A stretch of 64,000 nt of DNA, taken from the NCBI RefSeq assembly GCF_016793595.1, contig NZ_JAEULY010000004.1:744001-808000 (forward strand), in the 5' to 3' direction. The stretch is from Phreatobacter sp. (GTDB taxonomy: Bacteria; Pseudomonadota; Alphaproteobacteria; Rhizobiales; Phreatobacteraceae). The notes beneath the pieces were generated by a model, which saw only the letters and a list, made by a program, of their open reading frames with translations, did not search any database and had not been told where the DNA came from. Shown here piece by piece: positions 27,156 through 40,486 of this stretch (position 1 is its first letter; every line of letters begins with the position of its first letter). A program made the translations under genes and the position numbers.

Positions 27156-28553
27156 TCACATATGGATGGCGCGCTTGTCGACGGCGAGCGCCGCTTCCTT
27201 GACCGCCTCCGACATGGTCGGGTGGGCGTGGGTGGAGCGGGCCAGGTCTTCCGCCGAACCGCCGAACTCCATCAGCACCACGGCCTCGTGGATCATCTCC
27301 CCGGCCCCCGCGCCGAGGATGTGGACGCCCAGAACCTTGTCGGTCGTGGCGTCCGCCAGCACTTTCACGAAGCCGTCGGTCGTGCGGTTGGCGCGGGCGC
27401 GGCCATTGGCGGTGAAGGGGAACTTGCCGACATTGTAGGCGATGCCGGCGGCCTTCAGGTCCTCCTCGGACTTACCGACCGAGGCGACCTCCGGATAGGT
27501 GTAGACCACACCGGGAATGCAGTCGTAATTCACGTGGCCTGCCTTGCCGGCGATGATCTCCGCCACCGCGATGCCCTCGTCCTCGGCCTTGTGGGCGAGC
27601 ATCGGCCCGCGCACCACGTCGCCGATGGCGTAGATGCCCGCGACATTGGTCTTGAAGTGGTCGTCGATGACGACGCGGCCGCGCTCCAGCGCGACGCCGA
27701 CGCCTTCGAGCCCGAGCCCTTCGGTGTAGGGACGGCGGCCAATGGCGACCAGCACCACATCGGCCTCCACGGTCTGCGCCTCGCCGCCGGCGGCCGGCTC
27801 GACGGTGAACGCCACGCCCTTCTTCGAGGATTTGGCGCCGGTCACCTTGGCGCCGAGCTGGAAGGTCATGCCCTGCTTGCCGAGGAGGCGCTGGAACTGC
27901 TTGGCGACCTCGCCGTCCATGCCCGGAAGGATGCGGTCGAGATATTCGATGACGTGGACCTCGGCGCCGAGGCGACGCCAGACCGAGCCGAGCTCGAGGC
28001 CGATGACGCCGGCGCCGATGACGACCAGCTTGCCCGGCACCTTGGAGAGCTCCAGCGCGCCCTCGGAGGAAACGATCTGCTTCTCGTCGATGGCGACACC
28101 CGGCAGCGGCGTCACGTCCGAGCCGGTGGCGATGACGATAGACTTCGCCTCGACCTCGGTGACCTTGCCGTCCTCGGCCGTCACCTTGACCTTGCCCGGC
28201 GCGGCGATCGTGCCGAGGCCGAAGTGCTGGTCGATCTTGTGCTTCTTCATCAGGAAGGCGACGCCGTTGACGTTGCCGTCGATGGTCTCCTGCTTGTGAA
28301 CCATCATCTGCTTGAGGTTCAGCTTCGGCTCGGGGATGTCGATGCCGAAGGCCTTGAAGCCATGACCGGCTTCGTCGAACAGTTCGGAGGCGTGCAGCAG
28401 CGCCTTGGACGGAATGCAGCCGATGTTCAGGCAGGTGCCGCCATGGGTCTTGCGCTTCTCGACCACGGCCACTTTCAGGCCGAGCTGGGCGGCGCGGATG
28501 GCGCAGACATAGCCGCCGGGGCCGGTGCCGATGACGACGAGATCGTAGGACAT
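27156..28553 (-). CDS. lpdA: Dihydrolipoyl dehydrogenase (E3)
   Basis: The enzyme reoxidises the dihydrolipoyl arm of E2 with NAD+, serving the 2-oxoglutarate dehydrogenase complex encoded just upstream. The 465 residues contain the FAD motif [17 protein letters not shown], the redox disulfide [17 protein letters not shown], the NAD motif [15 protein letters not shown], and the C-terminal HAHPTMSEA catalytic His/Glu pair. It is the last gene of the operon before the terminator at 27089. Confidence 0.97.
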   Translation of the reverse strand: MSYDLVVIGTGPGGYVCAIRAAQLGLKVAVVEKRKTHGGTCLNIGCIPSKALLHASELFDEAGHGFKAFGIDIPEPKLNLKQMMVHKQETIDGNVNGVAFLMKKHKIDQHFGLGTIAAPGKVKVTAEDGKVTEVEAKSIVIATGSDVTPLPGVAIDEKQIVSSEGALELSKVPGKLVVIGAGVIGLELGSVWRRLGAEVHVIEYLDRILPGMDGEVAKQFQRLLGKQGMTFQLGAKVTGAKSSKKGVAFTVEPAAGGEAQTVEADVVLVAIGRRPYTEGLGLEGVGVALERGRVVIDDHFKTNVAGIYAIGDVVRGPMLAHKAEDEGIAVAEIIAGKAGHVNYDCIPGVVYTYPEVASVGKSEEDLKAAGIAYNVGKFPFTANGRARANRTTDGFVKVLADATTDKVLGVHILGAGAGEMIHEAVVLMEFGGSAEDLARSTHAHPTMSEAVKEAALAVDKRAIHM

Positions 28554-28589
28554 GGATCAGTTACTCCGGAAAACGGATAGGCGTGGCGC

Positions 28590-29339
28590 TCAGAAGCGCC
28601 CGCCGGAAGCGTTGATGAACGAGCCGGTGCAGTAGGAGGCTTCCTCCGACAGGAGCCATAGCGCGGCGCGCGCGATCTCCTCGGGGTCGCCGATCCGCTG
28701 CATCGGGATGGTGGGGCGGATGCGTTCGACCCGGCCGGGATCGCCGCTTGCCTCGTGGATCTCGGTGGTCACCATGCCGGGACGCACCGCGTTGACGCGG
28801 ATGCCCTCCATGGCGACCTCCTTGGCGAGGCCGATGGTGAAACTGTCGACCGCGCCCTTGGTGGCGGCATAGTCGACATATTCGTTGGGGCTGCCGAGCG
28901 TCGAGGCGACGGACGAGATGTTGACGATTGACCCGCCCTTGCCGCCCCGCTTCGTCGACATGCGTCTGACGGCCTCGCGGGCGCAGAGGATGGTGCCGAC
29001 AACGTTGATCGCGACGATCCGCTCGAGGCGCTCGACGGTGTAGTCCTCGACGCGGCCGGACTTCGAGACGACGCCGGCATTGTTGATCAGGCCGGCAAGC
29101 GTGCCCATGCGGTCAGCGGCGGCGAAAATATGCTCGACATCGACGTCGACCGAGATATCGCCGCGCACGGCGACCGCCTGCCCGCCATCGGCATTGATGC
29201 GCGTGACGACGTCTGCCGCCGCCTCGGTGTCGTTCGCATAGTTGACGACGACGCCGTAGCCGTATTCGGCAGCCAGCAGCGCGCAGGCGCGGCCGATGCC
29301 GCGGCTCGATCCGGTAACGACGCAGACGCCCTTGGACAT
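28590..29339 (-). CDS. SDR-family oxidoreductase in the 2-oxoglutarate dehydrogenase operon
   Basis: The product is a 249-residue classical SDR with VVTGSSRGIGRACAL at the N-terminus, LINNAGVVSKSG, the Ser of NISSVAS, YVDYAATKGAVDSF with Tyr/Lys, and a C-terminal SYCTGSFINASGG. It looks like a 3-oxoacyl reductase or glucose dehydrogenase-like enzyme. It lies between odhB and lpd on the same strand, an arrangement seen in related Hyphomicrobiales. Its link to the TCA cycle is unexplained. Confidence 0.9.
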   Translation of the reverse strand: MSKGVCVVTGSSRGIGRACALLAAEYGYGVVVNYANDTEAAADVVTRINADGGQAVAVRGDISVDVDVEHIFAAADRMGTLAGLINNAGVVSKSGRVEDYTVERLERIVAINVVGTILCAREAVRRMSTKRGGKGGSIVNISSVASTLGSPNEYVDYAATKGAVDSFTIGLAKEVAMEGIRVNAVRPGMVTTEIHEASGDPGRVERIRPTIPMQRIGDPEEIARAALWLLSEEASYCTGSFINASGGRF

Positions 29340-29384
29340 GGTGTTCTCCTGGTTGGGCGGCCGGCTCCGCGCCGGCCGCGCCGA

Positions 29385-30617
29385 TCAGAGATCCATCACG
29401 AGCCGCGCCGGATCCTCAAGACTCTCCTTGACGCGCACGAGGAAGGTCACGGCTTCCTTGCCGTCGACGATCCGGTGATCGTAGGAGAGCGCCAGATACA
29501 TCATCGGCCGGATCTCGATCTTGCCGCCGATGACCATCGGGCGCTCCTGGATCTTGTGCATGCCCAGGATGCCGGACTGCGGGGCGTTGAGGATCGGCGT
29601 CGACATGAGCGAGCCATAGACGCCGCCGTTCGAGATCGTGAACGTGCCGCCCTGCATCTCCTCGATCTTGAGCTGGCCGTCGCGGGCGCGCCGACCGAAA
29701 TCGGAAATGGTCTTCTCGACCTGGGCGATGCCCATCTGGTCGGCATCGCGCACCACCGGCACGACGAGGCCCTTGTCGGTGCCGACGGCGACGCCGACAT
29801 GACAGAAGTTCTTGTAGATGATGTCGGTGCCGTCGATCTCGGCATTGACCGCTGGGATGTCCTTCAGCGCCTGAACGCAGGCCTTCACGAAGAAGCCCAT
29901 GAAGCCGAGCTTCACGCCGTGCTTCTTCTCGAACAGGTCCTTGTACTGGTTGCGCAGCGTCATGACCGCCGTCATGTCGACCTCGTTGAAGGTCGTCAGC
30001 ATGGCGGCCGTGCTCTGGGCCTCCTTCAGGCGGCGCGCAATGGTCTGGCGCAGGCGCGTCATCTTCACGCGCTCCTCGCGCGGCGCGTCCGCGGCGCTGG
30101 AGGCCGGACGGGCAGCGACGGGAACGGCCGCCGGAGCGGGCGCGGCCGAAACGCCGGTCGCAATCGCGGCGAGCATGTCGCCCTTGGTCACGCGGCCGTC
30201 CTTGCCGGAGCCAGCGACTGCCGAGGCGGCGACCCCGCTTTCGGCGGCGAGGCGAGCGACGGCCGGGCCGTTATCGGCGGAAGCCGCCTTGGCCGGCGCG
30301 GCGGCCGGAGCGGCCTTGGGGGCCTCGGCCTTGGGCGCTTCAGCCTTGGGAGCCGCCTTGGCGGGAGCGGCAGCGGCCGCACCCTCGGCGATCTGGCCGA
30401 GCAGCGCCGACACGCCGACCGTCGTGCCGGTATCCGCGACGATCTCCGCCAGCGTGCCAGAGGCCGGCGCGTTGATCTCGAGCGTCACCTTGTCGGTTTC
30501 GAGTTCGACCAGCGGCTCGTCCTGCTTCACGGCCTCGCCGGGCTTCTTGAACCACTTGGCGACGGTCGCCTCGGTGACGGATTCTCCAAGGGTCGGAACG
30601 CGAATCTCGGTGGCCAT
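29385..30617 (-). CDS. odhB: 2-oxoglutarate dehydrogenase E2, dihydrolipoamide succinyltransferase
   Basis: The core subunit transfers succinyl groups from lipoyl-lysine to CoA. The 410 residues comprise a lipoyl domain ([16 protein letters not shown] with the modified Lys near residue 43), a long Ala/Pro/Lys linker (about residues 80-115), an E3/E1-binding domain ([26 protein letters not shown] region), and the catalytic domain with [14 protein letters not shown] hairpin lies in the gap on each side (29357-29379 and 30662-30682). Confidence 0.97.
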   Translation of the reverse strand: MATEIRVPTLGESVTEATVAKWFKKPGEAVKQDEPLVELETDKVTLEINAPASGTLAEIVADTGTTVGVSALLGQIAEGAAAAAPAKAAPKAEAPKAEAPKAAPAAAPAKAASADNGPAVARLAAESGVAASAVAGSGKDGRVTKGDMLAAIATGVSAAPAPAAVPVAARPASSAADAPREERVKMTRLRQTIARRLKEAQSTAAMLTTFNEVDMTAVMTLRNQYKDLFEKKHGVKLGFMGFFVKACVQALKDIPAVNAEIDGTDIIYKNFCHVGVAVGTDKGLVVPVVRDADQMGIAQVEKTISDFGRRARDGQLKIEEMQGGTFTISNGGVYGSLMSTPILNAPQSGILGMHKIQERPMVIGGKIEIRPMMYLALSYDHRIVDGKEAVTFLVRVKESLEDPARLVMDL

Positions 30618-30689
30618 TGTGCAGTCCCTTGCGGGCCTCTCTCATCTCGATTTCAAACGGGCCGGCGCGGCATCCGCGCCGGGCGGAAT

Positions 30690-33665
<2,976 letters not shown>

Positions 33666-33749
33666 GATCGGTTCCCGCAGCGGAGCACCCATATGGCGCT
33701 CCGGTTTACGCTGTGCAGAAACGCCTTGAGGCGTTCCCTTCAATGGTCG

Positions 33750-33774
33750 AACCCGGCCCGAAACGGGCCGGGTT
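33750..33774 (-). other. Stem-loop between sucD and odhA
   Basis: AACCCGGCCCG and CGGGCCGGGTT form a perfect 11-bp stem with an AAA loop, 18 nt after the sucD stop. A second hairpin, AACGCC/GGCGTT, lies at 33717-33732. It may be a partial terminator or an RNA-stability element that sets the ratio of suc to odh products. No convincing T tract follows on the minus strand. Confidence 0.55.
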
Positions 33775-33791
33775 TGTGGTCGAAATCGGTC

Positions 33792-34682
33792 TCAGCGCTT
33801 CTTCTTCAGCACTTCGACCAGGGTCTTGCCGAGGCGCGCCGGCGACGGCGAGACGCGGATGCCCGCCGCCTCCATCGCCGCGATCTTGTCCTCGGCGCCG
33901 CCCTTGCCGCCCGAGATGATCGCGCCGGCATGGCCCATGCGGCGGCCGGGAGGCGCGGTGCGACCGGCGATGAAGCCGACAATCGGCTTCTTGCGGCCGC
34001 GCTTGGCCTCGTCACGGATGAACTGGGCGGCGTCTTCCTCGGCCGAGCCGCCGATCTCGCCGATCATGACGATCGACTCGGTCTTCGGATCGGCGAGGAA
34101 CATCTCCAGCATGTCGATGAACTCGGTGCCCTTGACCGGGTCGCCGCCGATGCCGACGGCGGTGGTCTGGCCGAGGCCCTCGCTCGAGGTCTGGAAGACA
34201 GCCTCATAGGTAAGCGTGCCGGAGCGCGAGACAATGCCCACCGAACCCTTGCGGAAGATGTTGGCCGGCATGATGCCGATCTTCGACTCGCCGGCGGTGA
34301 CGACGCCCGGGCAGTTCGGGCCGATCAGGCGCGACTTGGAACCCTCGAGCGAGCGCTTCACGCGGATCATGTCCTGCACCGGGATGCCCTCGGTGATGCA
34401 GACGATCAGCGGGATCTCGGCGTCGATGGCCTCGCAGATGGCGTCGGCGGCGCCCGGCGGCGGCACATAGACGACGGAAGCGTCCGCACCGGTCTTGGCG
34501 CGCGCCTCGGCGACCGTATCGAAGACCGGCAGGCCGAGATGGACCTGGCCGCCCTTGCCCGGCGCCACGCCGCCCATCAGCTTGGTGCCATAGGCAATGG
34601 CCTGTTCCGAATGGAACGTGCCGTTCTTGCCCGTGAAGCCCTGCGTGATGACCTTGGTCTTCTTGTTGATCAGAATGGACAT
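33792..34682 (-). CDS. sucD: Succinyl-CoA synthetase alpha subunit
   Basis: With SucC the enzyme converts succinyl-CoA to succinate with substrate-level phosphorylation. The 296 residues have the CoA-binding start [40 protein letters not shown], and the phosphohistidine in [11 protein letters not shown]. The protein ends normally. Unusually, a small membrane-protein gene separates it from sucC. Confidence 0.97.
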   Translation of the reverse strand: MSILINKKTKVITQGFTGKNGTFHSEQAIAYGTKLMGGVAPGKGGQVHLGLPVFDTVAEARAKTGADASVVYVPPPGAADAICEAIDAEIPLIVCITEGIPVQDMIRVKRSLEGSKSRLIGPNCPGVVTAGESKIGIMPANIFRKGSVGIVSRSGTLTYEAVFQTSSEGLGQTTAVGIGGDPVKGTEFIDMLEMFLADPKTESIVMIGEIGGSAEEDAAQFIRDEAKRGRKKPIVGFIAGRTAPPGRRMGHAGAIISGGKGGAEDKIAAMEAAGIRVSPSPARLGKTLVEVLKKKR

Positions 34683-34705
34683 TCCATACTCCTGTGCGAC
34701 CCGGC

Positions 34706-35086
34706 TCAGCCGCGTGCGATGAGATTGGTGAGCCAAGGGCCCGCAACGAACGATCCGGCGAAGACGGCCGCGCCGAGCAGCGCCACCCACTTGCCGATAC
34801 TGCGCTTCTCTTCGAGAAGGTCTGTGATGAAGGTGCCGGCGAGGTCTGACCCGTCGGGGACGACGCGACGGACGAGCCGCCGGACGAAGGCGCTCGGGAT
34901 TGCATCGATGGTGCGGCCAACGAAAGCCTCGCCGGTTTTCACCGCGCCGCTTTCCTTGACCGTCGTGTAAGCGCCCGTGGCCTGCAGGCGGGAGAAGGCC
35001 CTGACGGCGATCCCGAAGCAGACGAACTGGATCAGACCCCAGACGAGAATCGCCAAGCCGATCACAGCAATCAGCGCCGTCACCAT
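34706..35086 (-). CDS. Small membrane protein between sucC and sucD
   Basis: The product has 126 residues with two hydrophobic helices, one at each end ([20 protein letters not shown], and [19 protein letters not shown]). Between them is a charged central region with [20 protein letters not shown]. It is read on the same strand as the TCA operon, starts 85 nt after the sucC stop, and ends 23 nt before sucD. No family is recognised. sucC and sucD are usually adjacent, so this is an insertion into the operon. Confidence 0.75.
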   Translation of the reverse strand: MVTALIAVIGLAILVWGLIQFVCFGIAVRAFSRLQATGAYTTVKESGAVKTGEAFVGRTIDAIPSAFVRRLVRRVVPDGSDLAGTFITDLLEEKRSIGKWVALLGAAVFAGSFVAGPWLTNLIARG

Positions 35087-35132
35087 CTCTCGACCCTCGA
35101 CACCCGCCTGACGCTACCGCACACCTTAAGAC

Positions 35133-35162
35133 GGCGCGCGGACCCGACCGGGCCCGCGCGCC
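35133..35162 (-). other. Stem-loop directly after the sucC stop
   Basis: GGCGCGCGG and CCGCGCGCC pair, extended by CCC/GGG across one mismatch, with a GACC loop. The stem begins about 10 nt past the sucC stop. It separates sucC from the small membrane gene and may stabilise the upstream transcript or reduce read-through. Confidence 0.55.
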
Positions 35163-35171
35163 GGCTTCACA

Positions 35172-35699
35172 TCACTTCTTGCCCTTGGCCGGAGCCTTGG
35201 CGGCGGCCTTGGGAGCAGCCGCCTTCTTGGCCGGGGCCTTCTTGGCGGGAGCTGCGGCGGCCTTGGCCGGAGCCGCGGCAGGAGCAGCGGCGGCCTTGGC
35301 CGGAGCCTTGGCAGGAGCCTTGGCCTTGGCAGGAGCCTTCGCCGGAGCCTTGGCGGCGGCCTTCGGAGCCGCGGCCTTGGCCGGAGCCTTGGCGGCAGCC
35401 TTCGGAGCCGCGGCTTTCGCCGGAGCCTTGGCGGCAGCCTTGGGAGCGGCGGCCTTGGAAGCGGCAGCCTTGGCCGGAGCCTTCGGAGCAGCAGCCTTGG
35501 CCGGAGCCTTCGCCTTGGCCGGAGCCTTCGCCTTGGCCGGAGCCTTGGCAGCGGCGGCCTTGGGAGCCGCAGTCTTCTTGGCGTCCGCCTTGGCGGCGGC
35601 AGCCTTCGCGGGGGCCTTGGCCGCGGCCGGAGCCTTGGCCTTGGAGGCGGACTTGGACGCGGTCTTGCTACCCGTAGACTTGGATGCTGCCTTGCTCAT
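35172..35699 (-). CDS. Possible separate histone H1-like protein from an internal start
   Basis: ATG 35699 lies in frame within sucC and is preceded by AGAGAGGAAG (complement of 35703-35712), a strong Shine-Dalgarno at normal distance. The product would begin [20 protein letters not shown] and have 175 residues, with over 20% Lys, one Asp and no aromatic residues or Cys. Such proteins bind DNA non-specifically and compact the nucleoid, or regulate polysaccharide or PHA genes (AlgP/PhaF-type tails). The underlying DNA is a degenerate minisatellite of GCC-TTG-GCC-GGA-GCC type units. Confidence 0.55.
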   Translation of the reverse strand: MSKAASKSTGSKTASKSASKAKAPAAAKAPAKAAAAKADAKKTAAPKAAAAKAPAKAKAPAKAKAPAKAAAPKAPAKAAASKAAAPKAAAKAPAKAAAPKAAAKAPAKAAAPKAAAKAPAKAPAKAKAPAKAPAKAAAAPAAAPAKAAAAPAKKAPAKKAAAPKAAAKAPAKGKK

Positions 35700-36974
35700 T
35701 GTCTTCCTCTCTGGTTTTTTGGCGTCAGGCCGCTTGGCCGTAGCCTTCGGGGCCTTGGGCGGCGTGCTGCCCCCCTTGCCGCCGTTGCGGACCGCACTGA
35801 CGATCTTCTGAGCGGCATCGTCCAGATCGTCGGCCGGGATCACGTTGAGCCCGGACGTGCGGATGATCTGCTTGCCTTCCTCGACGTTGGTGCCTTCGAG
35901 GCGCACCACCAGCGGCACCTTGAGCCCGACCGCCTTCACCGCGGCGATGACGCCGCGTGCGATGACGTCGCACTTCATGATGCCCCCGAAGATGTTGACC
36001 AGGATGCCCTTCACGTTGGGGTCGGCGGTGATGATCTTGAAGGCCGCCGTGACCTTCTCCTCGGACGCGCCGCCGCCGACATCGAGGAAGTTCGCCGGCT
36101 CCTCGCCGTAGAGCTTGATGATGTCGAGGGTGGCCATGGCGAGGCCTGCGCCGTTGACCATGCAGCCGATCGTGCCGTCGAGCGCGATATAGGCGAGGTC
36201 GAACTTCGACGCCTCGATCTCCTTGTCGTCCTCCTCGGTGATGTCGCGGAGCGACACCACGTCGGGGTGGCGATAGAGGGAGTTGGAGTCGAAGGAGACC
36301 TTTGCATCGAGGACCTTGAGCTGGCCCTGCTTGGTAACGATCAACGGGTTGATCTCGAGCATCTCCATGTCCTTGGCGACGAACGCCTTGTACAGGATGC
36401 CCGCGACCGCCTCGGCCTGCTTGGCGAGATCGCCGGTCAGGCCGAGCGCCTTTGCGATGGTGCGGCCGTGATGGGCCATGTAGCCCGTCGCGGGATCGAC
36501 CGAGAAGGTGAAGATCTTCTCGGGCGTGTCGTGCGCCACCGCCTCGATGTCCATGCCGCCTTCGGTGGAGACGACATAGGCGACGCGGCCAGTCTCACGG
36601 TCGACCAGCATCGAGAGATAGAACTCCTTCGCGATGTCGGAGCCGTCCTCGATGTAGAGCCGGTTGACCTGCTTGCCGGCGGGGCCCGTCTGGATGGTGA
36701 CGAGGGTCGCGCCGAGCATCTGCTTGGCGAAAGCCTCGACTTCCTCGACCGACTTCGCCAGGCGAACGCCGCCCTTCTCGCCAGCCGACTTTTCCTTGAA
36801 CTTGCCCTTGCCGCGACCGCCCGCGTGGATCTGGGACTTCACGACCCAGAGGGGACCACCGAGCTTCTTGGCTGCGTCCTTGGCCTCGGAAGACTTGAAG
36901 ATGGCGATGCCGTTGGAAACGGGAGCGCCAAACTCCTTCAAGAGCGCCTTGGCCTGATACTCGTGGATATTCAT
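35172..36974 (-). CDS. sucC: Succinyl-CoA synthetase beta subunit fused to a histone H1-like tail
   Basis: The product has 600 residues, against the usual 396-400. Residues 1-396 are a complete SucC. The ATP-grasp domain starts [48 protein letters not shown] and [13 protein letters not shown] follow, ending at [11 protein letters not shown]. The frame then continues without a stop through a Gly/Pro/Lys linker (397-425) into 175 residues made almost only of Ala, Lys and Pro (repeats such as [20 protein letters not shown]), like bacterial H1 homologues. Codon 426 is an ATG with AGAGAGGAAG a few bases ahead, so the tail may also be made alone. The fusion could be a real bifunctional protein, a stop codon lost between two genes, or a base-call error at the junction. 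Confidence 0.9.
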   Translation of the reverse strand: MNIHEYQAKALLKEFGAPVSNGIAIFKSSEAKDAAKKLGGPLWVVKSQIHAGGRGKGKFKEKSAGEKGGVRLAKSVEEVEAFAKQMLGATLVTIQTGPAGKQVNRLYIEDGSDIAKEFYLSMLVDRETGRVAYVVSTEGGMDIEAVAHDTPEKIFTFSVDPATGYMAHHGRTIAKALGLTGDLAKQAEAVAGILYKAFVAKDMEMLEINPLIVTKQGQLKVLDAKVSFDSNSLYRHPDVVSLRDITEEDDKEIEASKFDLAYIALDGTIGCMVNGAGLAMATLDIIKLYGEEPANFLDVGGGASEEKVTAAFKIITADPNVKGILVNIFGGIMKCDVIARGVIAAVKAVGLKVPLVVRLEGTNVEEGKQIIRTSGLNVIPADDLDDAAQKIVSAVRNGGKGGSTPPKAPKATAKRPDAKKPERKTMSKAASKSTGSKTASKSASKAKAPAAAKAPAKAAAAKADAKKTAAPKAAAAKAPAKAKAPAKAKAPAKAAAPKAPAKAAASKAAAPKAAAKAPAKAAAPKAAAKAPAKAAAPKAAAKAPAKAPAKAKAPAKAPAKAAAAPAAAPAKAAAAPAKKAPAKKAAAPKAAAKAPAKGKK

Positions 36975-37190
36975 CTGGAACCCTTGTGTCTGGCGGCCCG
37001 CCCGCCCTGAAGGTCTCGAGGCCGCTCGACGGGCAGCCGCTTGATTGCGACTGCCGTGGACGCGAACACCACAAAACGCTTAAACCGCGATGGTTACCCA
37101 ACCGTCGACGACGGAGCGTCGACGGCCATTGTCGCAGTACGCTGACGCGTACACCTACTCGACGCGCACAATCGCCCGGAAAAAGAGCGA
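36975..37190 (-). other. mdh-sucC intergenic leader with three inverted repeats
   Basis: Three dyads lie in this 216-bp gap. AATCGC/GCGATT spans 37170-37192 and overlaps the mdh stop. GTACGC/GCGTAC with a 4-nt spacer is at 37137-37152. CCGTCGAC/GTCGACGG with an 8-nt spacer is at 37102-37125. None is followed by a T run. They look like a structured leader of sucC or an RNA-processing region rather than a plain terminator. No ORF is convincing here. Confidence 0.5.
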
Positions 37191-38237
<1,047 letters not shown>

Positions 38238-38427
38238 TCAAGCTGTGCTTTGATTCGTCATATCCGTGTGACGTGAGTCGCGCCCGCCGTCAAATATCGG
38301 CCCCGGCGGAGCGCGGATTTCTGCCCCTGCCTCAAGGCTTTATCGACCCCTGTTGCAGCCATGCCGCACCGTGGTCGGCGGCCTCGGGCGCGCCGACGCC
38401 GGCGAACGCCCAGGCCGCCCTGTTTCG

Positions 38428-38471
38428 CTGCAATGCAGAATCACCAACTAACAAATTACAAAATTTGTAAT
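38428..38471. promoter_or_regulatory. Two palindromes in the region upstream of mdh
   Basis: The 379-bp gap 38157-38535 has no gene. It contains CTGC/GCAG with a 3-nt spacer (38428-38438), the form of a PhaR-type site, and a perfect 17-bp dyad, ATTACAAA/TTTGTAAT around one A (38455-38471). The latter is extremely AT-rich for this genome. They stand about 280-310 nt before mdh and 65-80 nt beyond the tetR stop. A role in TCA operon control is possible. The regulator is not known. Confidence 0.45.
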
Positions 38472-38535
38472 ATGTAACAACGCCGCGATAACAGCGGATT
38501 GCGGGCCTGATCGATCCGGACGGGGGCGCCCGCCG

Positions 38536-39162
38536 CTACACACCGCCGGCGACGAGGGTGCGGACAGCCGCCCGGATGATGACCGCATAGCGCTGCTCCA
38601 GCTGGCTGCGCGGAAGGTCGCGGGTCTCCATGACCAGCACGGGATGGACGAAGCGCTGCATGGCGTCAGCGACGAAGGCAGCCGCCCGCTCCTCGTCCTT
38701 CACCTGAAACGGGCCGGCGAGCCCCTCGTCGATGATGGAGGCCAGAAAGGCCCTGAGGCGCGCCCTGTGCGCCATCACCGTGTCGCGCCGCCCGTCCCAG
38801 AAGGTCGCGAAGGCCGAATAGATGGCGGGATCGCGGTCGAGGCCGTCGCGCTGCGCCTTGGCCCAGGCGACGAGGAAGCGTTCGAGCTTGTCGTCGGCGG
38901 GATCGGGAGCGCTGGCGATGTCGCCGAGCATGACCTCGACGCTGCGCGCCCAGGCGACCACCACCGCCTCGACGAGGCCCGCCTTGGAGGGAAAGAAGCG
39001 ATAGACGTTGGCGTGGCTCATGCCGGCTTCGCGCGCGACCCCCACCACCGTCACCTTGTCGGGCCCGAAGCGGCGGATGTGCTCGGCGGCGATGGCGATC
39101 AGGCGCGCCTCGACGCGGTCTTCATGGGAGGCTGGCGCGGTCGCGAAGGATCGGCGGGACAC
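38536..39162 (-). CDS. TetR/AcrR-family transcriptional regulator
   Basis: The product is a 208-residue repressor. The N-terminal HTH reads TVVGVAREAGMSHANVYRFFPSKAGLVEAVV (given in parts: VAREAGMSHANVY is the turn and recognition helix, about residues 42-54). The C-terminal ligand domain is typical TetR. It follows the NRAMP-type transporter gene by 43 nt on the same strand and may control it, although the ligand is unknown. Confidence 0.9.
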   Translation of the reverse strand: MSRRSFATAPASHEDRVEARLIAIAAEHIRRFGPDKVTVVGVAREAGMSHANVYRFFPSKAGLVEAVVVAWARSVEVMLGDIASAPDPADDKLERFLVAWAKAQRDGLDRDPAIYSAFATFWDGRRDTVMAHRARLRAFLASIIDEGLAGPFQVKDEERAAAFVADAMQRFVHPVLVMETRDLPRSQLEQRYAVIIRAAVRTLVAGGV

Positions 39163-39205
39163 GGGATCGTCTCACGTTCTGCGTGCCGGACTGCAATGGC
39201 CGGCG

Positions 39206-40474
39206 CTACATCAGAAGGAATAGAGCACTCGCGAGCGCCATGACCAGCGTTGCCGTCCAGCCTCCGACGACCAGATGCGGCGGCAGCGCCAGCCGGCCCA
39301 TGGCGCGCGGGTTGGTGGCGACAAGCATCGTCACGACCATGACCGGGGCGGCGAGCAGGCCGTTCAGAACGGCGCTCCAGTAGAGCGCCTTGATCGGGTC
39401 GATGCCGATCAGGTTCAGTCCCATTCCCGCGAAGGTCGCGGCTGCAATGGTCGCGTAGAACCATCGCGCCTCCTTCGGCCTGCGATCGAGCCCTTCATCC
39501 CAGCGGAACAACTCGCTCACCGCATAGGCGGCCGACCCCGCCAGGACCGGAACGGCCAGCATGCCGGTCGCGATGATGCCGGCGGCAAAAAGGACGAAGG
39601 CGAACGGCCCCGCGATCGGCTTCAGGGCCTCCGCCGCCTGCGCCGCGGTGTCGATCTGCGAGATGCCGTGCGCATGCAGCGTCGCGGCCGTCGCGAAGAT
39701 GATGCAGAGCGCGATGGCGTTGGATATGCCCATGCCGACGAGCGTGTCGTCCCGGATGCGCCGAAGCTCGGCGCCCGCCTGCCGCGGCGCGAGGCAGAGC
39801 GCCTTGATGTGGCGGCGCCGCAATTCCTCGGTTTCCTGCGCGGCCTGCCAGAAGAACAGGTAAGGGCTGATGGTCGTGCCGAGCACCGCCACGAGCGCGA
39901 ACAGGTGATTGCGGTCGAAGGCGAAGCTCGGGACGAGCGTGCCGCGCAGGGCCGCGCCCCAGTCGACTCCGGCCGTGAAGACAACGGCCACATAGGCGAA
40001 CAGCGACAACGTCGCCCATTTCAGGTAGCGGGCATAGGCCGCGTAGCTGATGAGGGTTTCGGCCAGCAGGCACACGACACCGAAGGCCACCATGTAGGCA
40101 AGCACGGGCCCGCCGATGAGCAGCGCGACCGCGGCGGCCATGGCGCCGAGATCGGCCGCCAGATTGAAGATGTTGGCGACCAGGAGCAGGCAGACGACCC
40201 CGGCCAGCACCGGCCGCGGATAGTGCCGCCGCAGGTTGGCCGCGATACCCCTGCCGGTCACGCAGCCGATGCGGGCGCTCACCGCCTGGATCGCCGCCAT
40301 GAGCGGAAAGGAGAACAGCATGGTCCAGGCGAGCCCGTAGCCGAACTGCGCCCCCATCTGGCTATAGGTCGCGATGCCGCTGGGATCGTCGTCGGCCGCG
40401 CCGGTGACGAGGCCGGGGCCCAGTCGCGCGGCCAATCCGGGGGCGAAAGTTTCGGGCACGGTCTCGTTGTCCAT
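39206..40474 (-). CDS. NRAMP-superfamily metal transporter, non-canonical site
   Basis: The product has 422 residues with about 11 membrane helices. TM1 reads GPGLVTGAADDDPSGIATYS instead of the DPGN core of manganese/iron NRAMPs. The TM6 region reads TTISPYLFFWQAAQE, without the usual metal-binding Met-Pro-His. It therefore belongs to a divergent branch in which the ion may not be Mn2+ or Fe2+; Mg2+ is one option. It starts 12 nt after zapE. Confidence 0.82.
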   Translation of the reverse strand: MDNETVPETFAPGLAARLGPGLVTGAADDDPSGIATYSQMGAQFGYGLAWTMLFSFPLMAAIQAVSARIGCVTGRGIAANLRRHYPRPVLAGVVCLLLVANIFNLAADLGAMAAAVALLIGGPVLAYMVAFGVVCLLAETLISYAAYARYLKWATLSLFAYVAVVFTAGVDWGAALRGTLVPSFAFDRNHLFALVAVLGTTISPYLFFWQAAQETEELRRRHIKALCLAPRQAGAELRRIRDDTLVGMGISNAIALCIIFATAATLHAHGISQIDTAAQAAEALKPIAGPFAFVLFAAGIIATGMLAVPVLAGSAAYAVSELFRWDEGLDRRPKEARWFYATIAAATFAGMGLNLIGIDPIKALYWSAVLNGLLAAPVMVVTMLVATNPRAMGRLALPPHLVVGGWTATLVMALASALFLLM

Positions 40475-40486
40475 GCCCGACGCCCC

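Noticed and set aside
35180..35690. Regular repeats that could suggest a CRISPR array
   Set aside because: The repeats are short, degenerate and in coding phase for Lys-Ala-Pro units, with no unique spacers and no cas genes.
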